From assembly GCA_024695225.1 (NCBI GenBank), contig JAILIO010000015.1, positions 1 through 14,738 of the forward strand: a stretch of 14,738 nt of DNA, written 5' to 3'. Source of the stretch: Lachnospiraceae bacterium (lineage in GTDB: Bacteria; Bacillota; Clostridia; Lachnospirales; Lachnospiraceae). Made by a program: the position numbers and the translations under genes. Below the pieces are notes generated by a model. It did no database searches. It had not been told where the DNA came from and saw only the letters and a list, made by a program, of their open reading frames with translations. Below, in pieces: positions 1 to 7,524 of the stretch (the first letter of the stretch is position 1; each line of letters starts with the position of its first letter).

Positions 1-208
1 CATAGTATCCTTTTTCATTTCTCTCTATGCGCTCAACTGTCGCCTCTTCAGTCTCCAGCCTTTGATCCAGAGGGAAATTGGCGCTCATGGCCACCGCAGG
101 TTCGATGGTATAATAATAACTGCCGGGAAGTACTCCTTCGCTGACAGTCACCCTGTCCCCCTCCTTTACAAGTCCGGGTCTCTCCATTTTAAATTCCATT
201 TCTCTCAT
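1..208 (-). CDS. Unrecognised protein, N-terminal part only (cut by window edge)
   Basis: An open frame of 69 codons runs off the left edge of the window. The chosen start is the ATG at 206-208, preceded by GGAG with 10 bases of spacing. The frame is also open further upstream, into the end of the neighbouring TPR gene, so a longer start is possible but has no better ribosome site. The visible protein begins MREMEFKMERPGLVKEGD, followed by a stretch rich in valine, glycine and tyrosine (VLPGSYYYTIEPAVAMSANF) and then a charged, glutamate-rich segment. There is no signal peptide or membrane span. I do not recognise the family. It lies about 40 bases downstream of the Zn-ribbon/TPR gene on the same strand and is probably cotranscribed with it. 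Codon use and ribosome site suggest a real gene, but no function can be assigned. Confidence 0.55.
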   Translation of the reverse strand, partial: MREMEFKMERPGLVKEGDRVTVSEGVLPGSYYYTIEPAVAMSANFPLDQRLETEEATVERIERNEKGYY

Positions 209-248
209 AGCTGCATTTCTCCACTGATGTATCGACGAAACTACCGGG

Positions 249-1694
249 TCACTGCCCTTCCCCTGAGGTCTCTCCCCCCAGTTCTGTGATCCGGCGCTCA
301 GAAACCCTGGCCCTGGTGGAATCCGGGAAATTGTCCACAACGCTCTGATAAGTCTTCACAGCCATATCCTCGTTTCCCGCAGCGCTGTATGCATTTGCAA
401 GTTCATACAGATAATCGACATTTGTATTGTCATAATTGTATGCGGAGGTGAAGTCCATGATGGCAGCGGCGTAATCTCCGTTTTCCATGGCCTGTTGCCC
501 CGCCGCATACTGTTCTCCCGCAAGGTTTGGTCCCACCACCTTCAGAAGAGACTCATAAAGCTTAGAAGAGGAATCCGGCAGCTGCTCGGAAACGCTGTCC
601 ATGTCGATCTCCGCTATCAGTTCGGAAACCTTCTCCAGGTCTTCCGGATTCTCCAGATATGAACTCACTGCGTTGTCCAAAGCCCCCATGACGGAAATAA
701 CCCCGTCAGAGCCGCGGACACCGTCGAGCTCGGACTGAAGCTCTTCGTTCTTTTCGTTGGCGGCCTCCAGTTCCCTGGTGAGCTCGGTTATGGTGGCATT
801 TTTTTCATCCAGCTGTTCGCCCACTTCTTTTACCCTGGCCTCTGCATTGGAATTGACCCTCTGGACTCTGGACGGCAGTATCAGAAACACGGCGGCAGCT
901 ATCCCTATGATCATTCCTATGGCCATATTGAGCATTATGGACACACCCTTGTACTCCTTAGGAGGCACAGGCTGGATTATGGTCTCGTTTTCCCGGGTGT
1001 ATCTGATCACGCCGGTCGCTTCCGCAGCGCCTTTATTTTTCTTCTTCCTGTCCCTGCCCTTCTGATCGTTCTGGGGGAGGACATAGGGTTCTATCTCCCT
1101 GATGAAGCGAAGAGTTTTGGGAGATCCCCGGTCGATATCCCTGCAGCAGATCAGCTCATTGTATGCGCTCTTCCACTGTTCACTGTTGATATACAAAAGA
1201 GCCAAAAGCTGACGTGCCCTTATAAAGTTGGGATTAAGGGAAATGACTTTTTTAAGCTGTATCACAGCCAGGTCAAGAGCATCCTGGTTGCAGTACGCAA
1301 GAGCCTGGTTATATTTTTTTATGGTCTGATTGATGATCTCAAGCTTGGACTGATTGGTCTGGATCATTGAAAGATAATCATCAGCGATATTCTTTTTCGG
1401 TTTCAGATTTTTGCTTATGACCCACTCAGAAAGCGCCGCCACAACTTCACCGGACTCAAAATACACGAGTCCCAGAAGATTTCTGGCCTCGATATGATCA
1501 CGGTTGAATTTCAGCGCGCTCCTGAGGTCGTTCACAGCGCCGGACAGATCCCTGACTACGGCTTTTTCCAAACCGGAATTATAGAATCTGTTGGACATGC
1601 ACATTATTCTTTTATAAGCTGTAACATCGGCACCGCAGGAAGGGCAAAACCCGTGTTCGGCCATCAGTTCAGCACCACATTTATAGCACTTCAT
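249..1694 (-). CDS. Zinc-ribbon, TPR-repeat protein with one membrane span
   Basis: This 481-residue protein has a clear modular layout but no known specific function. Residues 1-21 form a short zinc ribbon with two CxxC pairs (C3/C6 and C17/C20). Residues about 35-110 and 127-190 are helical repeats of TPR type, with alanine/leucine patterns such as ALKFNRDHIEARNLLGLVYF. A basic linker (DRKKKNKG) at about 214-221 precedes a single hydrophobic segment at about 251-275. A heptad-like coiled coil follows at about 283-326, and a second TPR set lies at about 394-465. With the basic side inside, the zinc ribbon and first TPRs should be cytoplasmic and the coiled coil and last TPRs outside; this topology is inferred. 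The ATG lies 14 bases after the stop of the 55-residue gene and has no good Shine-Dalgarno directly before it, which suggests translational coupling. A scaffold role at the membrane is a guess from architecture. Confidence 0.85.
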   Translation of the reverse strand: MKCYKCGAELMAEHGFCPSCGADVTAYKRIMCMSNRFYNSGLEKAVVRDLSGAVNDLRSALKFNRDHIEARNLLGLVYFESGEVVAALSEWVISKNLKPKKNIADDYLSMIQTNQSKLEIINQTIKKYNQALAYCNQDALDLAVIQLKKVISLNPNFIRARQLLALLYINSEQWKSAYNELICCRDIDRGSPKTLRFIREIEPYVLPQNDQKGRDRKKKNKGAAEATGVIRYTRENETIIQPVPPKEYKGVSIMLNMAIGMIIGIAAAVFLILPSRVQRVNSNAEARVKEVGEQLDEKNATITELTRELEAANEKNEELQSELDGVRGSDGVISVMGALDNAVSSYLENPEDLEKVSELIAEIDMDSVSEQLPDSSSKLYESLLKVVGPNLAGEQYAAGQQAMENGDYAAAIMDFTSAYNYDNTNVDYLYELANAYSAAGNEDMAVKTYQSVVDNFPDSTRARVSERRITELGGETSGEGQ

Positions 1695-1708
1695 TTATCT
1701 GATCTGTA

Positions 1709-1876
1709 TCAACTGTCCTCGTCGGAAGATTCCTCTTCCGCGGTATTCTTTTCCTTTACAAGCCTGACCATCAGGTCGGCCATGTCCGTGAGATCCTGAT
1801 TGTATATAGCTTCTTCCGCGTCCTCTACCTCAAGACTGGGATGAAATTTTTTAAGTTCTTCCTCAAAATTTATCAT
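1709..1876 (-). CDS. Small acidic hypothetical protein (55 residues)
   Basis: The gene encodes a 55-residue, strongly acidic protein that begins MINFEEELKKFHPSLEVEDA and ends in an acidic tail (AEEESSDEDS). The ATG at 1874-1876 is chosen over an open extension to 1918 because AGG sits seven bases upstream of it, and the extension (MFRTYGNKRNAGK) is basic and unlike the rest. There is no membrane span, cysteine motif or recognised domain; the middle looks helical (DLTDMADLMVRLVKE). It lies between the FapA-like gene and the Zn-ribbon/TPR gene, only 14 bases before the latter, so the two are probably translated together. That position suggests a partner or accessory role for one of the neighbours, but this is inference. 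Its reality rests on the ribosome site, the spacing and its protein-like composition. Confidence 0.7.
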   Translation of the reverse strand: MINFEEELKKFHPSLEVEDAEEAIYNQDLTDMADLMVRLVKEKNTAEEESSDEDS

Positions 1877-1926
1877 CTCTTTACCTGCATTCCTCTTATT
1901 TCCATAGGTCCGGAACAACCGCCTCG

Positions 1927-1994
1927 CCGGCTCATATAACCCGGTCCTTTTAACAGGGTCATTTAATCCGGCTCATTTGACCCGGCCCTTTACG
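1927..1994 (-). repeat. Short imperfect direct repeats between two genes
   Basis: Two 27-base copies, 1927-1953 and 1968-1994 on the plus strand, share 21 of 27 bases. Each begins CCGGCTCAT and contains ACCCGG followed by CCTTT. Between them, 1954-1967 (CAGGGTCATTTAAT) looks like a partial third copy. In RNA from the minus strand, GGGTCA and TGACCC can pair as a six-base stem, and CCGG blocks can pair with each other. The element fills nearly all the gap between the FapA-like gene and the 55-residue gene. It could be a decayed repeat family, an RNA processing site or a weak attenuator; nothing decides between these. Confidence 0.55.
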
Positions 1995-1998
1995 TCTC

Positions 1999-3567
1999 TC
2001 AGATCACCACCAGCGAAGCGTCTATAATACCGTACTGGAGTCTGTATCTCATAAACATATTGTCATCCTCAATAAACATCCTCTTATCGTTTATACCTAT
2101 GGTAACACCCCTGTGGACTTTTCCGCTGATCACGATCTCGCTTCTCTCAGCCTGGGCGATCTGCTTTTCCACCGCTTCCCTCTGAGGTCTCAGTTCCTCC
2201 AGTTGCATAAACAGATTGTTTTTCTCCTTGGTCCACATCTGGATCTTGACAGAGATCGGCACATCATCTTTCTTTTCAAGAGCCCTTATACGGTCGCTCT
2301 GGTCCCTCACCATTCCCTGTATCTTCTGAGCCTGAAGGGTACTTGATATCTGGTTTACGATATCCTGGAGTTTTCTCTTAAGGTCTGCCTCCTGCTGCCT
2401 GTAAGACATATACCTGTCATATAATTCTTTCATATAACCCACATGTATAAATGTCTTTATCTCCGAAATATTTCCCGCTTCCGAACACTTGACGCTGTTG
2501 AACCCGTGAACATTGCCTCCCAGTATCACTCCCCTTTCACCGTTCACCATCACATCCCTTCCTGCATCCACATCACAGTTCAGGATACTGTTCACGCTCA
2601 CATCAAACCCGGCCTTGACCTGGGTGTTCTCCAGGAAATCCGAAAAAACACTTCCCCTGGCAGAGATCCTGCTCTTCTCCGACCCTGAAACGCCCTGGGT
2701 TACGATTATATCACCCCCGGCAAAAAGCACAGCGTCGGAAACGCTTCCCCTTATCTCTATATTTCTTCCGGCTCTTAAGGTGACTCCGGTTTCAACGTCT
2801 CCATAGACGATTATGTCCCCGAAAAACTCGACCTTGCCCATGATGCTGTTCACATTGCCATGGATCTCATGCACCTGTTTTATATCAATGCGGCCATCCA
2901 CTTCCTCTATCTTGCCATCGACCATAGCGATATAATTGTTGCCTTCACGTTCCAGATGCTTTCCTCTCACAGGAGGAAGTTCCTTGACCCTCTGAGCCTT
3001 AAGGTCTTCACCTGTGACCTTGAAGCCGTCTGTCCCGGGTACTGAGGGATGGTAAACCGCAACCAATTGACCTGTTCTGACATTTGCAAGGGAATTCACT
3101 GCGGAATAATCCACAGAACCGTCCTCCCTTATATGAGGCGCCTTATATCTGTCCGGGTCAAATGTGTACTCGTAGAAACCGTCTTCACCTTCCACCGGTT
3201 CCTTGCCCTTGGCGATCAGGACTTCCTTGCCGTATTCGGTCTCCTTCACCATTTTTGTAAAGGTATCTCCGATTATGCCGCGGGTCACTCCGTTCTCCCT
3301 CAGAAACTGAAGGAGCCATTCCCTGGTGGGAGCTTCATTGTTGTAGGGTATGCAGATATAGGCCTCAAACCCGTCTTCTACTACCCTCACATAAGGTTCT
3401 CCCGAACTGACGGCAAAACCATCGGACTCTCCGCCCTGATCCCTCAGGTCAACAAACTCTCCTGCCTCGAGCATTCTGATCTGCTCCATAAGAGCTTCCA
3501 TCTTCTGCTCATCGATATCAGGGATATCATCAATATCATTTTTTTCCCAGCCGTTTTCTTTATCCAT
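1999..3567 (-). CDS. fapA: FapA / DUF342 family protein
   Basis: This 522-residue protein belongs to the DUF342 family, called flagellar assembly protein A after the Vibrio member. Residues about 55-220 form the FapA N-terminal domain (for example LANVRTGQLVAVYHPSVPGTDG). A right-handed beta-helix follows at about 225-380, with repeated turns such as GKVEFFGDIIVYGDV, AGRNIEIRGSV and AGRDVMVNGE. A long coiled coil lies at about 390-480, and a short beta-rich tail ends IIDASLVVI. No signal peptide or membrane span is seen, so the protein is probably cytoplasmic. The ATG at 3565-3567 is preferred over the GTG twelve bases upstream, because AGGTGGGG (3574-3581 on the plus strand) ends six bases before it and covers the GTG. 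No flagellar gene lies in the window. Many Firmicutes members of this family have no proven flagellar role, so the name indicates family only. Confidence 0.88.
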   Translation of the reverse strand: MDKENGWEKNDIDDIPDIDEQKMEALMEQIRMLEAGEFVDLRDQGGESDGFAVSSGEPYVRVVEDGFEAYICIPYNNEAPTREWLLQFLRENGVTRGIIGDTFTKMVKETEYGKEVLIAKGKEPVEGEDGFYEYTFDPDRYKAPHIREDGSVDYSAVNSLANVRTGQLVAVYHPSVPGTDGFKVTGEDLKAQRVKELPPVRGKHLEREGNNYIAMVDGKIEEVDGRIDIKQVHEIHGNVNSIMGKVEFFGDIIVYGDVETGVTLRAGRNIEIRGSVSDAVLFAGGDIIVTQGVSGSEKSRISARGSVFSDFLENTQVKAGFDVSVNSILNCDVDAGRDVMVNGERGVILGGNVHGFNSVKCSEAGNISEIKTFIHVGYMKELYDRYMSYRQQEADLKRKLQDIVNQISSTLQAQKIQGMVRDQSDRIRALEKKDDVPISVKIQMWTKEKNNLFMQLEELRPQREAVEKQIAQAERSEIVISGKVHRGVTIGINDKRMFIEDDNMFMRYRLQYGIIDASLVVI

Positions 3568-3680
3568 ATGGGTCCCCACCTATCCGCAAATGACTGTTCA
3601 CGCCCATGATGAATGATCCCGATCGCAAGTATCACAAAGTTGTTATGATCATCTCCATGATTCCGACCGCTGTTAAAACT

Positions 3681-3709
3681 CCCCTATATGATCTCCTGTC
3701 ATATAAGGG
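3681..3709 (-). terminator. Weak candidate terminator at the end of valS
   Basis: On the minus strand, the last bases of valS (CCCTTATATGA) pair with TCATATAGGG across a seven-base loop, with one bulged A. The hairpin is followed by AGTTTTAAC, a short T run. The stem overlaps the stop codon and is AT-rich, so termination would be partial at best. If it works, it separates valS from the FapA-like gene about 130 bases downstream; otherwise the genes are read through. I saw no convincing promoter in that gap. Confidence 0.35.
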
Positions 3710-6374
3710 CTGAAAGCTGCTCTCTCACTTCCTTGAGCATGCCCTCATATTTATCCCGTTTTTCCTTTTCTTCCTGTATCTTCTTCTCAGGAGCCTTGGA
3801 AAGGAAATTCTGATTGTTCAGCATACCGTCTGACCTCTGAAGTTCCTTTTCCAGCCGCTTGATCTCTTTATTGAGTCTCTCCTTCTCTTCCTCCACATCC
3901 ACAAGTTCCGAAAGGGGTATGAATATAGTGGCTCCGGGTATGACTCCCCTCACTGCGTTCTCCGTCACATCATCGGCAGATGAAGTGAGTTTCACCTCCG
4001 ATGCATGGGCCAGATTGCTGAAGTATACCATACACCTCCTGAAAATATCGAGTACTTTTTCATCATTGCTGACGATGAATATCTCAGTCTTTTTGGAAGG
4101 TGCCACATCCATCTCGGTCCTGCGGTTCCTGATGACCCTCACAGCTTCCTTTATCTCTTCTATGTCCCTCTCTTCATCGGAGAAACAGTGATCATCCCTG
4201 TACTCCGGCCACGAAGAGATCATAATGGACTTCTCTCCCGTGCCCAGATATGAGAATATCTCCTCTGTTATAAAAGGCATATAAGGGTGGAGAAGTTTAA
4301 GAGCGCACACCAGCACATGAAGCAGCGTCCAAAGTGCCCCTTCCCTGCTGTCCTCATTATCCTCGGAATACAGTCTGGGCTTCACCATCTCTATATACCA
4401 GTCACAGAACTCATCCCAGATAAAATCGTATATCTTCTGGACTGCCACACCCAGTTCGTATGCTTCCATATTGACGGTCACATCTTTCACCAGGGCGTTT
4501 GCCTTGGAAATGATCCATTTGTCGCTGACTTCAAGAGATCCTGAGATATCGTCGAAACTCTTCCCCAGAAGCTCGGACGCCCTGTCTCCCACATTCATAA
4601 GGATAAATCTGGAAGCATTCCACACCTTGTTTGCAAAATTCCTGCTGGCTTCCACCTTTTCATTGTAGAAACGCATGTCGTTTCCGGGTGCATTCCCCGT
4701 CACCAGCGTGAGCCTCAGCGCATCCGCTCCGTAGGTTTCTATTATCTCCAGCGGATCTATGCCGTTTCCCAGGGATTTACTCATCTTACGGCCCCTGGAA
4801 TCCCTGACCAGACCGTGAAAGAGCACAGTGTTAAAAGGTTTCTGCCCGGTCTGCTCGAATCCCGAGAATATCATCCTGATGACCCAGAAGAAAATGATGT
4901 CATATCCCGTCACAAGCACATCTGTGGGATAAAAATACTTCAGGTCCTCCGTTTCTTCCGGCCATCCCAGTGTCTCAAAGGGCCACAGAGCCGATGAGAA
5001 CCACGTATCCAGGGTGTCGGGATCCTGGGTAAATGAAGTGCTGCCGCAGGCATCGCACTTCTCCGGAGCATGATCGCTCACGATCATCTTCCCGCACTTG
5101 TCGCAATAATAGGCAGGGATCCTGTGCCCCCACCAGAGCTGGCGGCTTATGCACCAGTCTTTGATATTGTCAGTCCAGTTGTAGTATGTCTTTTCCATGG
5201 ATTTGGGGATCAGACGGATATCACCGTCTTTCACCGCCTTTACGGCAGGCTTTATAAGCTCGTCCATCCTGACGAACCACTGGTCCTTCACCATGGGTTC
5301 CACAGTGGTGCCGCAGCGGTCATGGGTTCCCACATTGTGGGTATAATCCTCTATCTCCACCAGGAGCCCCTGCTCATCCAGTTTTTTGACGATGGCTTTT
5401 CTGGCCTCATATCTGTCCATTCCCTGATATTCAAAGCCGTTCTCATTTATGGTGGCATCGTCGTTCAGTATATTGATCACCGGCAGAGAATGTCTCCTGC
5501 CCACCTCAAAGTCATTGGGGTCGTGTCCGGGGGTGATCTTCACAACACCCGTTCCGAATTCCGGATCCACATATTCGTCTTCCACCACAGGGATGGCCTT
5601 ATTTACAATAGGAAGCCAAACGCTCCTGCCCTTGAGATAATGATATCTCTCATCCTCAGGGTGGACTGCCACTGCCGTATCCCCCAGCATAGTCTCGGGA
5701 CGGGTGGTTGCAAACTCCAAAAACTCTGTCTTTGAAGGCTGGCCGTCCTCTCCCACCAGAGGGTATTTGATATGCCACAGATGTCCCTGCTGTGTTTCAT
5801 ACTCCACCTCAGCATCGGATATGGAGGTTCTGCACACAGGACACCAGTTGATGATCCGGTCGCCTTTGTATATCCAGCCCTTGGAGTGCATCTTCACAAA
5901 GGTCTCGGTCACAGCCTTGCTGCAGCCCTCGTCCATGGTGAAGCGCTCCCTGTCCCAGTCACAGGAACTGCCCAGTTTCTTCAGCTGGTTCACTATACGG
6001 CTTCCGTACTCATCTCTCCAGGCCCAGGCTCTCTTCAAAAAACCTTCACGTCCCAGCTCCTGTTTGGAGATCCCTTCCTGTTTCAGACTGTCTATGATCT
6101 TTACTTCCGTTGCTATGGAAGCGTGGTCTGTCCCGGGCTGCCAGAGCGCATTGTAACCCTGCATACGCTTGAAACGTATGATTATATCCTGCAAAGTCTC
6201 GTCCAGAGCATGCCCCATATGGAGCTGTCCCGTGATATTTGGCGGGGGTATCACTATGGTAAACGGTTTCCTGCTGTGATCCACCTCTGCATGGAAATAT
6301 TTTTTTTCAAGCCAGTCCTGATAGATCCTGTCCTCGATCTCTCTGGGATCGTAAGTCTTTGCAAGTTCCTGCAT
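3699..6374 (-). CDS. valS: Valyl-tRNA synthetase
   Basis: The enzyme joins valine to tRNA(Val) in the cytoplasm using ATP and is essential for translation. The 891 residues match the usual bacterial length. The class I signature is complete: PPPN followed by HMGH at residues 52-55, and KMSKS at 530-534. The editing domain, which removes mischarged threonine, lies at about 200-345 and includes TTRPETMLGDTAVAVHP (223-239). A cysteine cluster with zinc-ribbon spacing (CDKC and CDAC) lies at about 424-443. Anticodon-binding helices follow, and the C-terminal coiled coil typical of ValS is at about 830-891. The ATG has AGGAG eleven bases upstream. The gene follows the CarD-like gene by about 100 bases, a gap that holds a plausible promoter (6422-6450). 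Clostridial valS genes often carry a T-box leader; none fits here. Confidence 0.98.
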   Translation of the reverse strand: MQELAKTYDPREIEDRIYQDWLEKKYFHAEVDHSRKPFTIVIPPPNITGQLHMGHALDETLQDIIIRFKRMQGYNALWQPGTDHASIATEVKIIDSLKQEGISKQELGREGFLKRAWAWRDEYGSRIVNQLKKLGSSCDWDRERFTMDEGCSKAVTETFVKMHSKGWIYKGDRIINWCPVCRTSISDAEVEYETQQGHLWHIKYPLVGEDGQPSKTEFLEFATTRPETMLGDTAVAVHPEDERYHYLKGRSVWLPIVNKAIPVVEDEYVDPEFGTGVVKITPGHDPNDFEVGRRHSLPVINILNDDATINENGFEYQGMDRYEARKAIVKKLDEQGLLVEIEDYTHNVGTHDRCGTTVEPMVKDQWFVRMDELIKPAVKAVKDGDIRLIPKSMEKTYYNWTDNIKDWCISRQLWWGHRIPAYYCDKCGKMIVSDHAPEKCDACGSTSFTQDPDTLDTWFSSALWPFETLGWPEETEDLKYFYPTDVLVTGYDIIFFWVIRMIFSGFEQTGQKPFNTVLFHGLVRDSRGRKMSKSLGNGIDPLEIIETYGADALRLTLVTGNAPGNDMRFYNEKVEASRNFANKVWNASRFILMNVGDRASELLGKSFDDISGSLEVSDKWIISKANALVKDVTVNMEAYELGVAVQKIYDFIWDEFCDWYIEMVKPRLYSEDNEDSREGALWTLLHVLVCALKLLHPYMPFITEEIFSYLGTGEKSIMISSWPEYRDDHCFSDEERDIEEIKEAVRVIRNRRTEMDVAPSKKTEIFIVSNDEKVLDIFRRCMVYFSNLAHASEVKLTSSADDVTENAVRGVIPGATIFIPLSELVDVEEEKERLNKEIKRLEKELQRSDGMLNNQNFLSKAPEKKIQEEKEKRDKYEGMLKEVREQLSALI

Positions 6375-6421
6375 GACAGTAAAATCTCCTTGGAATCTCT
6401 ATATTTTTGGGTATCCTATTA

Positions 6422-6450
6422 ATGATAACACAACTGTTTCACTCTTACAA
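6422..6450 (-). promoter_or_regulatory. Candidate sigma-A promoter for valS
   Basis: On the minus strand, TTGTAA (4 of 6 matches to the -35 consensus) and TATCAT (5 of 6 to the -10) are separated by exactly 17 bases. The predicted start lies about 40 bases before the valS ATG. The leader would be too short for a T-box riboswitch. Found by eye only. Confidence 0.55.
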
Positions 6451-6473
6451 ACGCTTCATACCGCCGGGACTTT

Positions 6474-6824
6474 TCACTCATCTCCCTTCATTTCAGAGAG
6501 CAGATCCGAAAGCTTCATTCCCAGCACCCAGGCGAGTTCACCCGTCACCTTTTCGTCAGTCGGGACCTCTTTTTCGCCCAGTCTCACTTCGTTCAGAATC
6601 TTCCTGGCTTCCCCTTCTTCCATGAGGGTTCTGAGTTCTGCTTTATGCCCCTCCACAGGGATATAAGCATTCCCAAGGGTATCGTAAACCGATTTTAAAA
6701 CATAGTACTCCCTGGTGTTTCCGCTTTTTTCTTTGAGATTCACTATGTTCTCCACCCGGCATACCCCTATGCCGCCGGCATAGATAACCTGTTTTTTTGA
6801 AAACACAGGCTTTTTCTCTTCCAT
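6474..6824 (-). CDS. Short CarD-like (CarD/CdnL/TRCF domain) protein
   Basis: The 116-residue protein resembles the RNA-polymerase-interacting domain shared by CarD, CdnL and the Mfd repair factor. Residues about 7-65 show the pattern: KKQVIYAGGIGVCRVENI, then EYYVLKSVYDTLGNAYIPVEG, as in CarD members that bind the beta subunit and stabilise open promoter complexes. After it, residues about 66-116 are charged and helical (EEGEARKILNEV, ELAWVLGMKLSDLLSEM). Usual CarD proteins are about 155-170 residues with a larger helical DNA-binding domain, so this one is short at the C-terminus; the ending looks natural, not frameshifted. The ATG has GGAAGG about five bases upstream. It lies between nth and valS on the same strand. 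A role in tuning transcription initiation is the family expectation, but whether this short form acts the same way is unknown. Confidence 0.8.
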   Translation of the reverse strand: MEEKKPVFSKKQVIYAGGIGVCRVENIVNLKEKSGNTREYYVLKSVYDTLGNAYIPVEGHKAELRTLMEEGEARKILNEVRLGEKEVPTDEKVTGELAWVLGMKLSDLLSEMKGDE

Positions 6825-6865
6825 AAAACCTTCCCTCTGAAAGTATCCGCATTCCGCAAATAAAC

Positions 6866-6883
6866 GCCTGCATCCCTACAGGC
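6866..6883 (-). terminator. Small hairpin between nth and the CarD-like gene (weak terminator or processing site)
   Basis: In the minus-strand RNA, GCCTGTA and TGCAGGC pair as a seven-base stem with one G-U pair, closed by a GGGA loop of the GNRA type. GTTTATTTG follows, a poor T run. It sits just after the nth stop codon, so it may give partial termination or protect the operon transcript's 3' end. Strong termination is unlikely. Confidence 0.3.
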
Positions 6884-6891
6884 AGAAACCC

Positions 6892-7524
6892 TCATATCCT
6901 TTTGGCACAGATATCACTCAAACAGCAGTTTTCACATGCGGGAGTCGTCCTGGCTGTGCAGACCTTCCTCCCGTGGAGCACCATCCGGTGGCAGAGATCG
7001 TTCCCCTCCTCAGGGGGCACCAGCTTTTTAAGCGCTCTCTCAAGTTTTTCCGGTTCCCTTATATCCTTCACAAATCCGATGCGGTTGGAAAGCCTTATAA
7101 CATGCGTGTCACATACTATGGCAGGTTTCCCGTACACGTCCCCCATGATCAGGTTTGCGCTCTTCCTGCCAACGCCCGGAAGTCTCAAAAGCTTCTCCAT
7201 CTCATCAGGCACTGCGCCGTCAAACTCCGACAAAAGGACCTGCATGCACTTCTTTATGTCAGAAGCCTTGGTGTGGCCAAGGCCGCAGGGCTTGACGATC
7301 TTTTCTATATCGGAGACCTCCGCCTCCGCCAGGGCTTTGGGTCCCGGATACTTTGAAAACAACCCGGGGGTGACTTTATTTACCCGCTCGTCCGTACACT
7401 GGGCGGAAAGCCTGACTGCCACCAGCAGTTTCCAGGCCTCGTCATAGGTGAGTGAACAGATGGCATCGGGGTATTCAGCCTTAAGCCTCTCTATGGATTC
7501 CCGTACCCGTTCCTTTGCAGTCAT
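6892..7524 (-). CDS. nth: Endonuclease III (DNA glycosylase/AP lyase)
   Basis: The enzyme removes oxidised pyrimidines from DNA and cuts the abasic site in base-excision repair. The 210 residues match the family. The helix-hairpin-helix LPGVGRKSA is at 115-123, with catalytic lysine K121 and catalytic aspartate D139 in CDTHV. The C-terminal iron-sulfur loop has four cysteines: C189, C197, C200 and C206. The first spacing is seven residues (TARTTPA), where the textbook pattern is C-x6-C-x2-C-x5-C; the DNA reads cleanly here, so this is a real one-residue difference. The ATG overlaps the thioesterase stop in an ATGA, which implies translational coupling with the metabolic genes upstream. There is no sign that its repair role is linked to them; it is probably just placed in the operon. 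Confidence 0.96.
   Translation of the reverse strand: MTAKERVRESIERLKAEYPDAICSLTYDEAWKLLVAVRLSAQCTDERVNKVTPGLFSKYPGPKALAEAEVSDIEKIVKPCGLGHTKASDIKKCMQVLLSEFDGAVPDEMEKLLRLPGVGRKSANLIMGDVYGKPAIVCDTHVIRLSNRIGFVKDIREPEKLERALKKLVPPEEGNDLCHRMVLHGRKVCTARTTPACENCCLSDICAKRI

Noticed and set aside
3049..3609. Plus-strand open frame of 186 codons
   Set aside because: It is antisense to the FapA gene, which has a good ribosome site and clear domains.
3568..3698. Promoter for the FapA-like gene
   Set aside because: Only poor matches (for example TTGTGA with no good -10 at 16-18 bases) were seen, so none is reported.
5070..5735. Plus-strand open frame of 221 codons
   Set aside because: It lies wholly antisense to valS, has no good ribosome site, and its translation looks like reverse-strand shadow.
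6375..6473. T-box riboswitch before valS
   Set aside because: The gap is too short and holds no recognisable antiterminator/terminator pair.
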